DNA from: Pseudorhizobium tarimense
GTDB lineage: Bacteria; Pseudomonadota; Alphaproteobacteria; Rhizobiales; Rhizobiaceae
Direction of reading: 5' to 3'
Length of the DNA: 64,000 nt
Assembly: GCF_022968135.1 (NCBI RefSeq)
Contig: NZ_JALJRA010000005.1
Coordinates: 124,001-188,000 of the forward strand
Shown here: piece after piece, positions 38,841-48,901 of the stretch
Layout of the letters: each line of letters starts with the position of its first letter
Numbering within the stretch: position 1 is the stretch's first letter
Position numbers and translations under genes: made by a program
The notes under the pieces: generated by a model
Told to the model about the DNA's origin: nothing
Database searches by the model: none
Seen by the model: the letters and a program-made list of their open reading frames with translations, nothing else

Positions 38841-39538
38841 CCGATGCTCCCACGATCAATATCCGTGACGATATCAAGCTGTCCAACGCCCAGATCGCCT
38901 GGCGCGCGGCGCAGGACATCATGGATGGCGCCTACGTGAATCTCGGGATCGGTTTTCCCGAGATGGTCGCCCGCTTCCAGCCGCTGGGCCGGAAGGCGAT
39001 CTTCCATACCGAAAACGGCATTCTCAACTTCGGCAAAGCGCCGCCTGAGGGCGAAGAGGACTGGGATCTGATCAATGCCGGCAAGAAGGCAGTGACGCTG
39101 AAGCCCGGTGCTGCCTTCTTCCATCATGCCGACAGCTTCGCCATGGTGCGGGGCGGTCATCTGGATGTTGCGATCCTGGGCGCGTACCAGGTTGCTCAGA
39201 ACGGCGATCTCGCCAACTGGCGCGTCGGCTCAAAGGGTGTTCCAGCCGTCGGCGGCGCCATGGATCTCGTGCATGGTGCGAAGCAAGTCTTCGTCATCAC
39301 CGAGCACGTCACCAAGGATGGAAAGCCGAAGCTGGTCGAGAAGTGCACATTCCCGCTGACCGGGGTTGCGTGCATCACTCGCGTCTACACGAGCCATGCC
39401 GTGATCGACATCAAGGATGGCATATTCGTCGTCCGTGAAAAGCTCGCGGCGATGACCATGGACGAACTGCAGGCGATGACGGGCGCACCGCTGCACACGG
39501 ATGGCGCCGTCGCCGATCTCGTCGTGCCGGAACTCTGA
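38837..39538 (+). CDS. pcaJ: 3-oxoadipate CoA-transferase, subunit B
   Basis: A 233-residue beta subunit. The conserved YVNLGIGFPEMV segment is near residues 34-45, and the active-site Glu lies in FHTENGILNFG near 57-67. The late TGVACITRVYTSHAVIDI block is typical. It is coupled to pcaI by a four-base overlap and followed by pcaF. Confidence 0.95.
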   Translation: MTDAPTINIRDDIKLSNAQIAWRAAQDIMDGAYVNLGIGFPEMVARFQPLGRKAIFHTENGILNFGKAPPEGEEDWDLINAGKKAVTLKPGAAFFHHADSFAMVRGGHLDVAILGAYQVAQNGDLANWRVGSKGVPAVGGAMDLVHGAKQVFVITEHVTKDGKPKLVEKCTFPLTGVACITRVYTSHAVIDIKDGIFVVREKLAAMTMDELQAMTGAPLHTDGAVADLVVPEL

Positions 39539-39547
39539 GGATTGAAA

Positions 39548-40753
<1,206 letters not shown>

Positions 40754-40787
40754 GCAAGCCTCGGTTCCGTTCGGCTTCGCAGCCCGC

Positions 40788-42302
40788 TCAGTCCTGCATG
40801 TCAGCTTGGTAGAAGCTCCGGGCGTCCTCGAAGATCGCCCGGCGCTCCTCGTCACGCGTGTAAAACATGTGTCCGCCGCGATAGAGTTCCAGGCTTGTCC
40901 GATCCCGGGCGAGTTCCGGCGGAAGATGGCTTAGAACATAGCCGCTCATCCCATAGGGCGTGAGAATGTCGCTATAGCCGTGCGCCACCATCAGCCGGAA
41001 GGACGGGATGACGGAGAGAAGGTCGCGGATGTCGGTGGAGACGCTTGCTGTGGCACGGCTTTCGCCGTGGCTGCCGTTCCATTCCCAGCGACGGTTTACG
41101 TCCTCGTTCAGCAGGGTGTAGGTCATCGGCGTGTCGAAGCCCAGCGTGTCACGGGCGTAGTTGGCGAAGGCGGAGCCGTAGGCGCGGGTATAGCCGTCCA
41201 GAACCGGGTCGTCGTTGCGTGCCGTGCTGGATTCTGGATAAGGATCGGGCAGCGAGGCACCTGCGTCGTAAGGGCTGACGATGCGTCCGGCACCGCCCGC
41301 CTCCTTGGCATAGATATCGCCGACAAACCCGTGCGTCCGCTCAACGGCTGCAAGGGGGAGACCCGTCAGTTCGGCCACACGCTGGTAAAATGCCTGCGCC
41401 TCCGCGCCGGTCTGAATTGGGCCGGCAAGCGTCATCAGATAGTCCGTCATGGCGAACCGCTCGATTGCCGGCACCGCATCGAGGGAGAAGGCACCCTTGC
41501 GCTCGAGCTCTGCTGCGGCGAGCGAGGGGAACTGTAGCGACGAAGCAAGCGGGTCCTGGTCAAGACCGAACAGAAAACGGCCCTCGATGAGCGGCGAAAT
41601 CATGATGATGCCGGCTGGGATCATGTTCTGGCTGTTCTTCATGGCGAGCGCCACCTTGGCGGCCCGGAAGCCGCCATAGCTTTCACCGAGCAGGTACTTC
41701 GACGCCGTCAGAAGGTTGTTCTTCTGGACGTAAAGAGTGATTGCCTTGGCGATGCTCTCGGCATCCTGGCGGACGTTGAAATAGCGCTCCGCCGCGTCGT
41801 CGCTGACGGCCCTGCTCCAGCCGGTACCAGTGGGGTCGATCAGAACGAGATCGGTGAAGGCTAACCAGCTTTCCGGATTGTCCTTCAGCTGTGGCTGTGT
41901 GCCATCAGCGTTATCCCCGTCGAAGGGAAGGATCTTCGGGCCGACGAGACCGAGATGCAGGTAGGCCGAAGCAGCGCCAGGGCCGCCGTTGAAGGCAAAG
42001 GTGACCGGCCGATCGGGGGGGCGATCTTCTTGCAGATAGGCTGTATAGAAGATCTTGGCATTCCGCTTGCCGTCCTGCCCGATCAGGTCAAGCGTGCCGG
42101 CGGTTGCGGTGTAGCGCAATTCGCCTTTCCGTGTCTGAAGCACGTGATGCGTCACGGAGTCCGCCGGCAGGAGATCCAGGAGACCTTGCCCCTCCGACTG
42201 TGCGGCCGAGCGCTCTTGTGCAGCTGGTTCCTGCGCCAGCGCCGTCAGCGGCGAAAGCAGAAGCAGGGCGAGCAAGCACGACAGGACAGGTTTGAAGAAC
42301 AA
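40788..42302 (-). CDS. S10-family serine carboxypeptidase-like exported peptidase
   Basis: A 504-residue protein with a signal peptide (LSCLLALLLLSPLTALAQ). The triad of the S10 family is visible: Ser in LLGESYGGFRA, Asp in HGYSDILTPY, His in YRGGHMFYTR. Oxyanion-side residues lie in FAFNGGPGAASAYL. It probably trims peptides in the periplasm from the C-terminus. The best start is a TTG at 42302 with GGGAGA five bases upstream, placing the signal peptide at the N-terminus; the frame runs on to an ATG at 42362. Confidence 0.87.
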   Translation of the reverse strand: MFFKPVLSCLLALLLLSPLTALAQEPAAQERSAAQSEGQGLLDLLPADSVTHHVLQTRKGELRYTATAGTLDLIGQDGKRNAKIFYTAYLQEDRPPDRPVTFAFNGGPGAASAYLHLGLVGPKILPFDGDNADGTQPQLKDNPESWLAFTDLVLIDPTGTGWSRAVSDDAAERYFNVRQDAESIAKAITLYVQKNNLLTASKYLLGESYGGFRAAKVALAMKNSQNMIPAGIIMISPLIEGRFLFGLDQDPLASSLQFPSLAAAELERKGAFSLDAVPAIERFAMTDYLMTLAGPIQTGAEAQAFYQRVAELTGLPLAAVERTHGFVGDIYAKEAGGAGRIVSPYDAGASLPDPYPESSTARNDDPVLDGYTRAYGSAFANYARDTLGFDTPMTYTLLNEDVNRRWEWNGSHGESRATASVSTDIRDLLSVIPSFRLMVAHGYSDILTPYGMSGYVLSHLPPELARDRTSLELYRGGHMFYTRDEERRAIFEDARSFYQADMQD

Positions 42303-42439
42303 GACAATCTCCCGAGACGAGGTGGTTACACTCCATCTAGGGCAGGGGCGCAGGCTGGGCATCTCAATTACCGTTGATCCTTTCGTGACTGGCTACCGGC
42401 GGTGGACGATGCACCTGCCTTGTCCTTGCGGCGTCGCCT

Positions 42440-42632
42440 CTACTGAAGCGCAGCGATCTCTGCCGCCGTTATCCGACCGTCGCCATTCTTGTCGACGCGG
42501 GCAAAGGCGAAACCTTATCAGGCCGCCGCCCTTATCTTCTGCGCCTGGGGTCGTCCTGCCTTGGCAAGGATATCGATGAAGATCTGGAGCTCATTTGCGT
42601 TAACTGCGCCGTCTCCGTTTGTCGACATACCA
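42440..42632 (-). pseudogene. EF-hand calcium-binding protein remnant
   Basis: On the minus strand a calcium-loop sequence TNGDGAVNANEL (first loop, its initial Asp lost) is followed by a helix, two stops (TGA TAA), and a second loop DKNGDGRITAAEIAALQ ending in TAG. These are paired EF-hands from a small calcium-binding protein. The 5' end joins directly to a transporter remnant in the same orientation (junction about 42625-42632), so the gene lost its start and signal peptide. Confidence 0.65.
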
Positions 42633-43525
42633 CCGCAGCGCCGCATTGACCTGGTTGAATGCACCAACCGCCATCATTAGGCCGCCGAATGTGAGGTTTC
42701 CGGCAAAGTAGACCGGCGCGGCGATCAGGATCGGCGGGACGGTCGAGAGCCAACCGAAACAGCGGAGACCCAGGTGAGGTTGGTATAGCCGAGAGCCCGA
42801 CGAGGTTTTCGTTGGCATGCATCAGGGCGAACCGAAGCTCTGCTTCCTTGGAATGCGATCAGCATTCAGAGAGGGCATTCTGCGACCGACGATGTTGCTG
42901 AGGAGCGAAGCCAGTCCTGCATACAGAAGGGCTGCCCATACTATGTAACAGGGTATTGCGATTTCGCCACCTCCGAGGTCAAAGCGGAAGGTGGAGGAGA
43001 TCATCGATAATCGCCGATGTAGGCTCGCAAGCAGGACCTTGGAGTTGACCAGACCGATCGCAAGGGAGGTCGTGAGTTCCGACAAGTTGCGCGCATCTTC
43101 ATGCAGTCGCTGGTCCGGATTGACGCCGACCGCGCCGAGATGGGCAAGCCGCAATGCACGCCTTGGCTTCAGCAAGAGATCGACAAGGTCGCGCGTCAGA
43201 CCCTCGCGCATGTAAAGCGCCGTGATCTGGTTCAGCCAGGCCTGGATAACGTTCAAGACGAGGAGCGGGCCCGCCAACACGGCAAACACCTGCAGCTGAT
43301 ACAAGAAGGCGAGCATGTCGCGGCGCTCGAGCGCATTATAGAAGGGCACGTTCCACTGGTTCAGGCGATACTGCGCGTAAACCGTGGTCAGGATGATAGT
43401 CAGAAGAGCGACCGTGTAGCCGAGGACCCAGTTGCGCACGGACGAATGCCAGAAGGCGCCGAGCATCTTCCCAAGTTGACTGGAGAAGGGCAGAGCGAAT
43501 TCTCGGACCTCTTCTTTAGAGGTCT
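42625..43525 (-). pseudogene. SbmA/BacA-like ABC transporter remnant (membrane part only)
   Basis: The membrane domain of an ABC transporter of the ABC_membrane_2 / SbmA-BacA-like group. It shows LNQWNVPFYNALERRD near the N-terminal end, NPDQRLHEDARNLSELTTSL, and a later block (APVYFAGNLTFGGLMMAVGAFNQV) after a frameshift near 42822-42840. The ATP-binding domain is absent and the N-terminus is cut. Intact members have about 570-600 residues, so only about half remains. Its truncated 3' end is fused to the EF-hand remnant. Confidence 0.75.
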
Positions 43526-43705
43526 ATTGACGATCCTGCTGCATCACCCGAAGTTCCGAAAGTGGTGGACAAGTTCTACTGTCATAGCCTCATCCCATTC
43601 AAAAACGATGAACCAGATCAATCTGCTGCTGTTGACGTGCGTCAAGCTCGTCGCTAGCAAGCGGTTCAGCCGTTTCATCCTCCAGCGAAAGTAAAGAAGA
43701 GGCGG

Positions 43706-44125
43706 ATGCCGAAGAAGCAGAAGCATCGCGATGAAGATGCTCGCGAGCAGGATGCGGAAAGGCCGCGGCTGGAAAAGCTGCGCAAAACTTGGTCGAAGGC
43801 GAGCGAGGAAGAGCGGGCTGAATTTCTCCGAACTCTTCCACGTGACCAGGTTATGTTTTTCCCGCAAGGGGAAGCGCCGCTGGTGGCAAACGGCCGGTAT
43901 CTGCTTCAATCGACCAAAGCTCGCGTCCAGCGGATCATGGTGAAGCGCAATGTCCGACCCGACGAGATTGCTTCAGAGATGGGATTTTCTGGAGAAGGAA
44001 CCGCTTTGGCTCGCGCTCTGATCAGGGATGCCAGTCTTCGACTCTCCATGGTTCGAGCGCTTGCGTTGTGGCTGGAGGAACAAGAGCGCCCGTCGAGCAT
44101 TAACCGGGTTACGCGGTGCCGCTAG
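43706..44125 (+). CDS. Hypothetical protein
   Basis: A 139-residue hydrophilic protein, highly charged at the N-terminus (KKQKHRDEDAREQDAERPR), with a helical C-terminal part (RALIRDASLRLSMVRALALWLEEQE). I do not recognise the family. GAAGAGGCGG precedes the ATG. The same frame is protein-like back to about 43529, except for a TAG at 43655, so this may be the 3' part of a longer, interrupted gene. It sits among pseudogenes and overlaps the tail of the next SDR remnant. Confidence 0.45.
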   Translation: MPKKQKHRDEDAREQDAERPRLEKLRKTWSKASEEERAEFLRTLPRDQVMFFPQGEAPLVANGRYLLQSTKARVQRIMVKRNVRPDEIASEMGFSGEGTALARALIRDASLRLSMVRALALWLEEQERPSSINRVTRCR

Positions 44126-44848
44126 CGTATGCGGTATACCGGCTGTAAGTTCTCTTTCTTCGCCTCCAATAGCTTGAAGTCATTGGCGCGAGGGGCAAGT
44201 AGTGGTTCACTGTCTGCTTGTCGGGCAAGGGGTGATTTGGGGTTTCTCCCCGTAATTGAAATGGTGGCGACAACATCACAAAGCCGGGATTGACGACCGT
44301 CAGCTTCACGCCTTCCCGCTCAAGTTCGGGGTAGAGCCCCTCACACAGGATGTGGAGAGCCGCTTCGGCGCGCCGTAGAACGCGCCGCCTGGCAAGCCGA
44401 CATAGCCGGCCACGGACGCGATGACGGCAGTATGGCCGGCCCGGCGCGCGACCATCCGCGGGATAGCTGCGTCCATGCAATACCCGGTGCCCACCACGTT
44501 CAGCTCCATGACATCGGCAAGCGCTGATCCTTTGAAGCGTGTGGCGCTGTCGCGCTTGTAGCTGCCGGCAGAAAGGAGGGCGAGAGCAATTTGGCCAAGC
44601 GCCTGTTCGATCCTGTCCACCGTCGTCGGGACCGCCTCCTGTTCCGTCACGTCGAGGGGGAAGGAAAAGATCCGGCCCGGCCGAAGCGCTTCGAGTTCCG
44701 CAAGCTTGCCGGCGCTGCGGGCGCTGACGGCGTCTGTCCAGCCTTCGTTGCCCAACCTCAAGGCCACAGCACGCCCTAGGCCGGAGCTGGCTCCTCTAAC
44801 CCAAGCCAGCTTCGACTGAACGTTGCTGCCCCTTGGCGAATTCATCAC
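44123..44848 (-). pseudogene. SDR oxidoreductase, frameshifted
   Basis: The N-terminal half reads as a short-chain dehydrogenase: RGASSGLGRAVALRLG cofactor motif, SAGSYKR in place of NAG, VIASVAGYVGLPGG with the catalytic Ser, and AFYGA (Tyr) near 44380. Just after it a one-base loss near 44365 shifts the frame; the C-terminal part resumes as AALHILCEGLYPELEREGVKLTVVNPGFV in the other frame. A further shift lies near 44200. The enzyme is thus cut at its active site. Confidence 0.75.
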
Positions 44849-44967
44849 GCACCCCCAGTCACTAACGTCATGCTACGCGCTGACAGGAGGTATGGTTCAT
44901 TCCAGTAGCAGCCTGTGGTCGGAAAAAGGCCGGTTTTTTCCAACAAAGCGGCAATTCGCTTGAAGCT

Positions 44968-45147
44968 TCAATCGTGGCGAGGTGGCGTCCGCTCCTGCCG
45001 TACCGCTTCATCATGGTACCAGCAGCTATCGAGCGCTGCGGCGCAGTAGTCGGCAGGAGGCTGGGTCTCCGCTGATCGCAGGCTCATCCGCTTGATGGGG
45101 AACTGGTAGATCTTCGCTGATACACGCTCAACATCTGGAGTCATCAT
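44968..45147 (-). CDS. gstI: GstI-like small protein (DUF2735), divergent from glnII
   Basis: A 59-residue protein on the minus strand. It carries the DUF2735 pattern: SAKIYQFPIKR near residues 10-20 and SCWYHDEAVRQE near 41-52. In Rhizobium leguminosarum the gene in this place, divergent from glnII, is gstI, whose product inhibits translation of glutamine synthetase II. The ATG at 45147 (a second ATG follows at once) has AAGGA upstream. Family and position both fit; inhibition here is inferred. Confidence 0.8.
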   Translation of the reverse strand: MMTPDVERVSAKIYQFPIKRMSLRSAETQPPADYCAAALDSCWYHDEAVRQERTPPRHD

Positions 45148-45536
45148 GCTGTTCCTTGTGGCGGTATTGACGGTGTTAATGTAGCACAGTTTTTGCGCAT
45201 CTGCATCGAAAATAGTCAGCCCTAGGCGACAGACGGCGGAGGTCGCGACTTCGAGCCGCTCTCTGGTCTAACGCCCTTCGCTCTACTCCGTTCCTCCGCG
45301 ATGAGCGTCCACGAACGGGCTTGAAGGCTCAGATGGGCAGCTAAATCATTGAATTGTCGGCGGCAAGCGCTGCGGCAGCACCCTCTAACATGCCGAAAGT
45401 TTAGCCTTGGCACGCTGGAGGCGCGAAACTGGCACGGGTTATGCATTGTCTCTGTCATCCACCGACCGCCGAGGCCATGACGGACCCTCTAGGCCGGGCG
45501 GCGCTCACTGACGCAGCACATTGAAGAGAGAGTGCG
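45148..45536. promoter_or_regulatory. gstI-glnII divergent control region
   Basis: A 389-base intergenic region without a convincing gene. It contains the sigma-54 promoter for glnII (45430-45445). A weaker sigma-54-like sequence (TGGCAC) lies at 45408-45413, and a TAGCAC-N5-TTTGC-like sequence at 45182-45196 lacks the critical GG. NtrC sites are expected here, but I could not fix them by eye. Confidence 0.6.
45430..45445 (+). promoter_or_regulatory. Sigma-54 (RpoN) promoter of glnII
   Basis: TGGCACGGGTTATGCA matches the sigma-54 consensus TGGCACG-N4-TTGCA with one mismatch, with GG and GC at the required -24/-12 spacing. Transcription would start near 45457, about 80 bases before the glnII ATG. 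This fits NtrC control by nitrogen limitation. Confidence 0.8.
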
Positions 45537-46577
45537 ATGACAAAATACAAGCTCGAGTACATTTGGCTTGACGGCTACACCCCCGTTCCAAACTTGCGCG
45601 GCAAGACGCAGGTCAAGGAATTCGATTCCTTCCCGACTTTGGAGCAGCTGCCGCTCTGGGGCTTCGACGGCTCGTCGACCATGCAGGCCGAAGGCCACTC
45701 TTCGGACTGCGTGCTGAAGCCGGTTGCGATCTATCCTGATCCCGCTCGGACCAACGGCGCTCTCGTAATGTGCGAAGTCATGATGCCGGACGGCGTGACG
45801 CCGCACGCTTCCAACAGCCGCGCCACGATTGTCGACGACGAAGATGCCTGGTTCGGTTTCGAACAGGAATACTTCTTCTATGAAAACGGCCGTCCGCTCG
45901 GCTTCCCCGAGCAGGGCTACCCGGCCCCGCAGGGTCCGTATTACACGGGCGTCGGCTACAAGAACGTCGGCTCGATCGCCCGCGAGATCGTTGAAGAGCA
46001 CCTCGATCTCTGCCTCGAAGCCGGCATCAACCACGAAGGCATCAACGCCGAGGTGGCCAAGGGCCAGTGGGAATTCCAGATCTTCGGCAAGGGCTCCAAG
46101 AAGGCCGCTGACCAAATCTGGATTGCTCGCTACCTGCTGCTGCGTCTTTGCGAAAAATACGGCATCGACGTCGAATTCCACTGTAAGCCGCTCGGCGACA
46201 CCGACTGGAACGGTTCGGGCATGCACTGCAACTTCTCCACCAAGTTCATGCGCGAAGTCGGTGGCAAGGAGTATTTCGAAGCGCTCATGGCCGCTTTCGC
46301 AAAGAACTGGAAGGAGCACATCGACGTCTACGGCCCCGACAACCACATGCGCCTGACCGGCAAACACGAGACGGCGCCGTGGAACAAGTTCTCCTATGGT
46401 GTTGCCGACCGCGGCGCCTCGATCCGCGTTCCGCACTCCTTCGTCAACAACGGCTACCGTGGCTACCTGGAAGACCGCCGCCCGAACTCGCAGGGTTGCC
46501 CTTACCAGATCGCTTCTGTCGTCCTGAAGACGATTTCGGAAGTTCCGACCGAACAGTACAGCCGCAGCGCTGCTTAA
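45537..46577 (+). CDS. glnII: Glutamine synthetase type II
   Basis: A 346-residue eukaryote-like glutamine synthetase, forming glutamine from glutamate, ammonia and ATP as an octamer or decamer in the cytoplasm. Family parts seen are LPLWGFDGSSTMQAEG near residues 36-51, FGFEQEYFFYE near 104-114, GSGMHCNFSTKFMREVGG near 223-240, and HETAPWNKFSYGVADRGASI near 278-297. Codon use is strongly biased to C- and G-ending codons, suggesting high expression. It has a sigma-54 promoter and a hairpin terminator. Confidence 0.97.
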   Translation: MTKYKLEYIWLDGYTPVPNLRGKTQVKEFDSFPTLEQLPLWGFDGSSTMQAEGHSSDCVLKPVAIYPDPARTNGALVMCEVMMPDGVTPHASNSRATIVDDEDAWFGFEQEYFFYENGRPLGFPEQGYPAPQGPYYTGVGYKNVGSIAREIVEEHLDLCLEAGINHEGINAEVAKGQWEFQIFGKGSKKAADQIWIARYLLLRLCEKYGIDVEFHCKPLGDTDWNGSGMHCNFSTKFMREVGGKEYFEALMAAFAKNWKEHIDVYGPDNHMRLTGKHETAPWNKFSYGVADRGASIRVPHSFVNNGYRGYLEDRRPNSQGCPYQIASVVLKTISEVPTEQYSRSAA

Positions 46578-46585
46578 GGTCTTTG

Positions 46586-46612
46586 AACGGCGCTGGGATC
46601 ACCAGCGCCGTT
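46586..46612 (+). terminator. Terminator after glnII
   Basis: A perfect 11-bp stem (AACGGCGCTGG / CCAGCGCCGTT) with a 5-base loop begins nine bases after the glnII stop. The following tract is CTCCCCC rather than T-rich, but stem and position are typical. Confidence 0.75.
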
Positions 46613-46746
46613 CTCCCCCGCGCGAGCATTCATAGGCCTGCGCCGCAAGCTCGTACCGATCGTTCTAGCGTTCCCGTGGCTGGACACGGATGGATCCCGA
46701 CACGTAAGGGAAACCATCGCATCACTTGCATCGGGAGATCAGCTTC

Positions 46747-47514
46747 ATGAACACCCCCCTCTTCAGCCTCGAAGGCCGAACCGCGCTGGTAACCGGCTCC
46801 TCCCGAGGTCTCGGTCTTGCCATCGCGCGAGGACTTGCTGAGGCTGGTGCCTCCGTCGTGCTCAATGGCGTGAATGAGGCGCGGTTGGAGGAAACTGCAG
46901 CGGCACTCCGCGGACAAGGTGTCGATGTTGGCACTGCTGCGTTCGACGTAACCGATGAAGCGGCGGTGGTTTCTGCGTTCGAACGGCTCGATGCGGCAGG
47001 CAAAGAAATCGGCATCCTCGTCAACAATGCCGGCATTCAGTATCGCAAGCCGATCGTCGAACTCGATAGCGCCAACTGGCAGCGCGTCATCGATACAAAC
47101 TTGACCAGCGCCTTCCTCGTTTCGCGCGAAGCTGCCAAACGGATGCTGCCGCGCAAGCGCGGCAAGGTCATCAACATTGGCTCGCTGATGAGCGGCCTTG
47201 GCCGGGCGACCGTCGCCCCCTATACGGCGGCCAAGGGCGGCATCAAGACGCTGACGCAGGCGATGGCCGCCGAGTGGGCAGAGCACGGCGTTCAAGCAAA
47301 TGCAATCGGTCCTGGCTACATGCTGACGGACATGAATCAGGCGCTGATCGACAATCCGGAATTCGATAGCTGGGTAAAGGGGCGCACGCCTTCGCGTCGC
47401 TGGGGCAAGCCGGAGGAACTGATCGGCGCGGCCGTCTTCCTCGCCGCCGATGCTTCGAACTACGTCAACGGCCAGATCATCTACGTCGACGGCGGCATGA
47501 GCGCCGTTATCTAG
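46747..47514 (+). CDS. gno: Gluconate 5-dehydrogenase-like SDR
   Basis: A 255-residue short-chain dehydrogenase of the Gno/IdnO branch, interconverting gluconate and 5-ketogluconate. It has the cofactor motif TGSSRGLG near residues 17-24, NNAGIQYRKP, Ser in INIGSLMSGLG, YTAAK (Tyr, Lys), and the branch-typical RTPSRRWGKPEELIGAAVFLAADASNYVNG (quoted in part). GGGAG precedes ATG 46747. No regulator adjoins it. Confidence 0.85.
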   Translation: MNTPLFSLEGRTALVTGSSRGLGLAIARGLAEAGASVVLNGVNEARLEETAAALRGQGVDVGTAAFDVTDEAAVVSAFERLDAAGKEIGILVNNAGIQYRKPIVELDSANWQRVIDTNLTSAFLVSREAAKRMLPRKRGKVINIGSLMSGLGRATVAPYTAAKGGIKTLTQAMAAEWAEHGVQANAIGPGYMLTDMNQALIDNPEFDSWVKGRTPSRRWGKPEELIGAAVFLAADASNYVNGQIIYVDGGMSAVI

Positions 47515-47533
47515 CGAGGCAGTGCTGGCAATC

Positions 47534-47559
47534 CTCCTCGCAAGCCTACTTGCGAGGAG
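47534..47559. terminator. Bidirectional terminator between SDR and DUF1127 genes
   Basis: A perfect 11-bp stem (CTCCTCGCAAG / CTTGCGAGGAG) with a 4-base loop lies between two convergent genes, 19 bases after the SDR stop. It can serve both directions. Confidence 0.7.
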
Positions 47560-47585
47560 ATAAATCCTCTTGGTTGTCTTCCGGA

Positions 47586-47789
47586 TCAGATGTCCAGAAA
47601 CGTCTTGCCGCGCCAACTGGTCCATCGGTCTTGGCGAAAGCCGATGTCGCGCATCAGGTGCTGGTCCAGCAGTTGCCGGGCTGTCAGCTGTGACGGGCAA
47701 ACGCTGGGTTCGGTCCTCCTGCCGCCTGTGCCACCGGACCAGCGCTCGCGCAGACGTGCGAGGGCGGCAACGAATGAGTTGAAAGCCAC
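47586..47789 (-). CDS. DUF1127-like small protein, GTG start
   Basis: A 67-residue protein. The C-terminal LLDQHLMRDIGFRQDRW segment fits DUF1127, a family of small arginine-rich proteins in alpha-proteobacteria, some of which affect RNA turnover and phosphate or carbon responses. The GTG at 47789 has GAGGAG six bases upstream; no ATG fits. Its 5' region begins only 11 bases after the frameshifted methyltransferase C-terminus at 47800. Confidence 0.7.
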   Translation of the reverse strand: MAFNSFVAALARLRERWSGGTGGRRTEPSVCPSQLTARQLLDQHLMRDIGFRQDRWTSWRGKTFLDI

Positions 47790-47799
47790 GCCATGCTCC

Positions 47800-48752
47800 T
47801 CACTCTGCTGCTGCCCGCGGGAGGCAGGCGTCGCAAATCGCCTGGATATGGCGATGATCTGTACCACAGCATCCGCCGATGACGCGCATAGAAGGATATC
47901 TTCCACGCAGGCTTCGGTAGCGCTTTGCCAGATCCACGGGATCGCCGATGTCGAGCTCCGTCGCCTCGTCCAGTTCGGCATGACTTTTGGCTACGCATTG
48001 GCGCGAAGGCCGCCGATGCGCATTGCCCAGTGTTCACCACGGGCCAACGCATCCTCGAAATGCGAAGGATGGGCGCAGTTGATCATGTAGTAGATCGGGC
48101 TTCCATCGGTCGCAGCGTCGGTCTCCTCGATCGCTTCGCGCAGCGATGTTCCCGTTGCCAGGCGTCCATCGGTCGCAGCGGTGAAGGAGACGACGCAAGG
48201 CATGCCGTTGCTCTTGGCCGCGCGCGCGATGCCGATCGCTTCTTCCACTGTGTTCATAGTGACAGCGCTCACCATGTCCGCTTCGGTTTCTGCGAGGACA
48301 CTGATCTGCAGCGCGTGATAATCCTCTGCTTCCTCGGCAGTCATGCGTCCGGCCTTGTAGCCGTCGCCCCTGGGGCCGATGACGCCGTTCAGTAGGATTT
48401 CCTGTCCCGGCCGCTCCCAGCTATCGCGCAGGGTGGAGATATAGGCGACGGAGCGTCTATTCACGTCGGACAACGCGGCAGCATCGTAGCCGAGCTCACG
48501 CCCCCAGTCCGGGTTCGCGCGCCAGGTGGGCGTATCGAGGATGAAGCTCAGCCCGCTGTCGCGTGCGATGCGAAGGTATGCCTCGTAGTATTTGCTCAGT
48601 TTTGCCCGCCCATCGTCGTCATCGAGCAACGGAAACGACGCGAAGCAGGGAAGATCCAACCCCTCGTGAAAGACAAGCGTCGTCTCCAGTCCGCCGTCGG
48701 CGAGAAAAAGGCTATCGATGATCTGTGGTAGCTGGCTCCTGTATTTGGCCAT
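47800..48752 (-). pseudogene. Homocysteine S-methyltransferase family, frameshifted
   Basis: The first 253 codons are intact: LFLADGGLETTLVFHEG, ILDTPTWRANPDWG and LLNGVIGPRGDGYKAG. They end at a TAG (47991-47993) after GGLRANA. The missing C-terminus continues in the next frame as SHAELDEATELDIGDPVDLA and IGGCCGTDHRHIQAI, ending at TGA 47800-47802. One lost base near 47990 explains it. The GGCCGT zinc site, needed to bind homocysteine thiolate, is in the lost part, so the truncated protein should be inactive. AGGAGG precedes ATG 48752. A sequencing error is possible. Confidence 0.85.
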
Positions 48753-48901
48753 GGTGTCCTCCTGTGGTATCGTTGCAATGGTTCCTCGGCACCCGAGTTG
48801 TTACCGCAGAGGTTTTTGCTGAAAGCACGTGGTCCGATCTAGAAGACTCGCGGTCAAGCTGCGTCGGAACCGCTAAGCCGATGATTGTATAGGAGGCTCG
48901 A

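Noticed and set aside
42400..44900. Possible mobile element or prophage remnant
   Set aside because: Only decayed host-type genes are visible. No transposase, integrase, terminal inverted repeats or target duplications were found by eye.
45222..45458. 78-codon minus-strand frame between gstI and glnII
   Set aside because: It covers the sigma-54 promoter of glnII, has no ribosome site and no recognisable motif.
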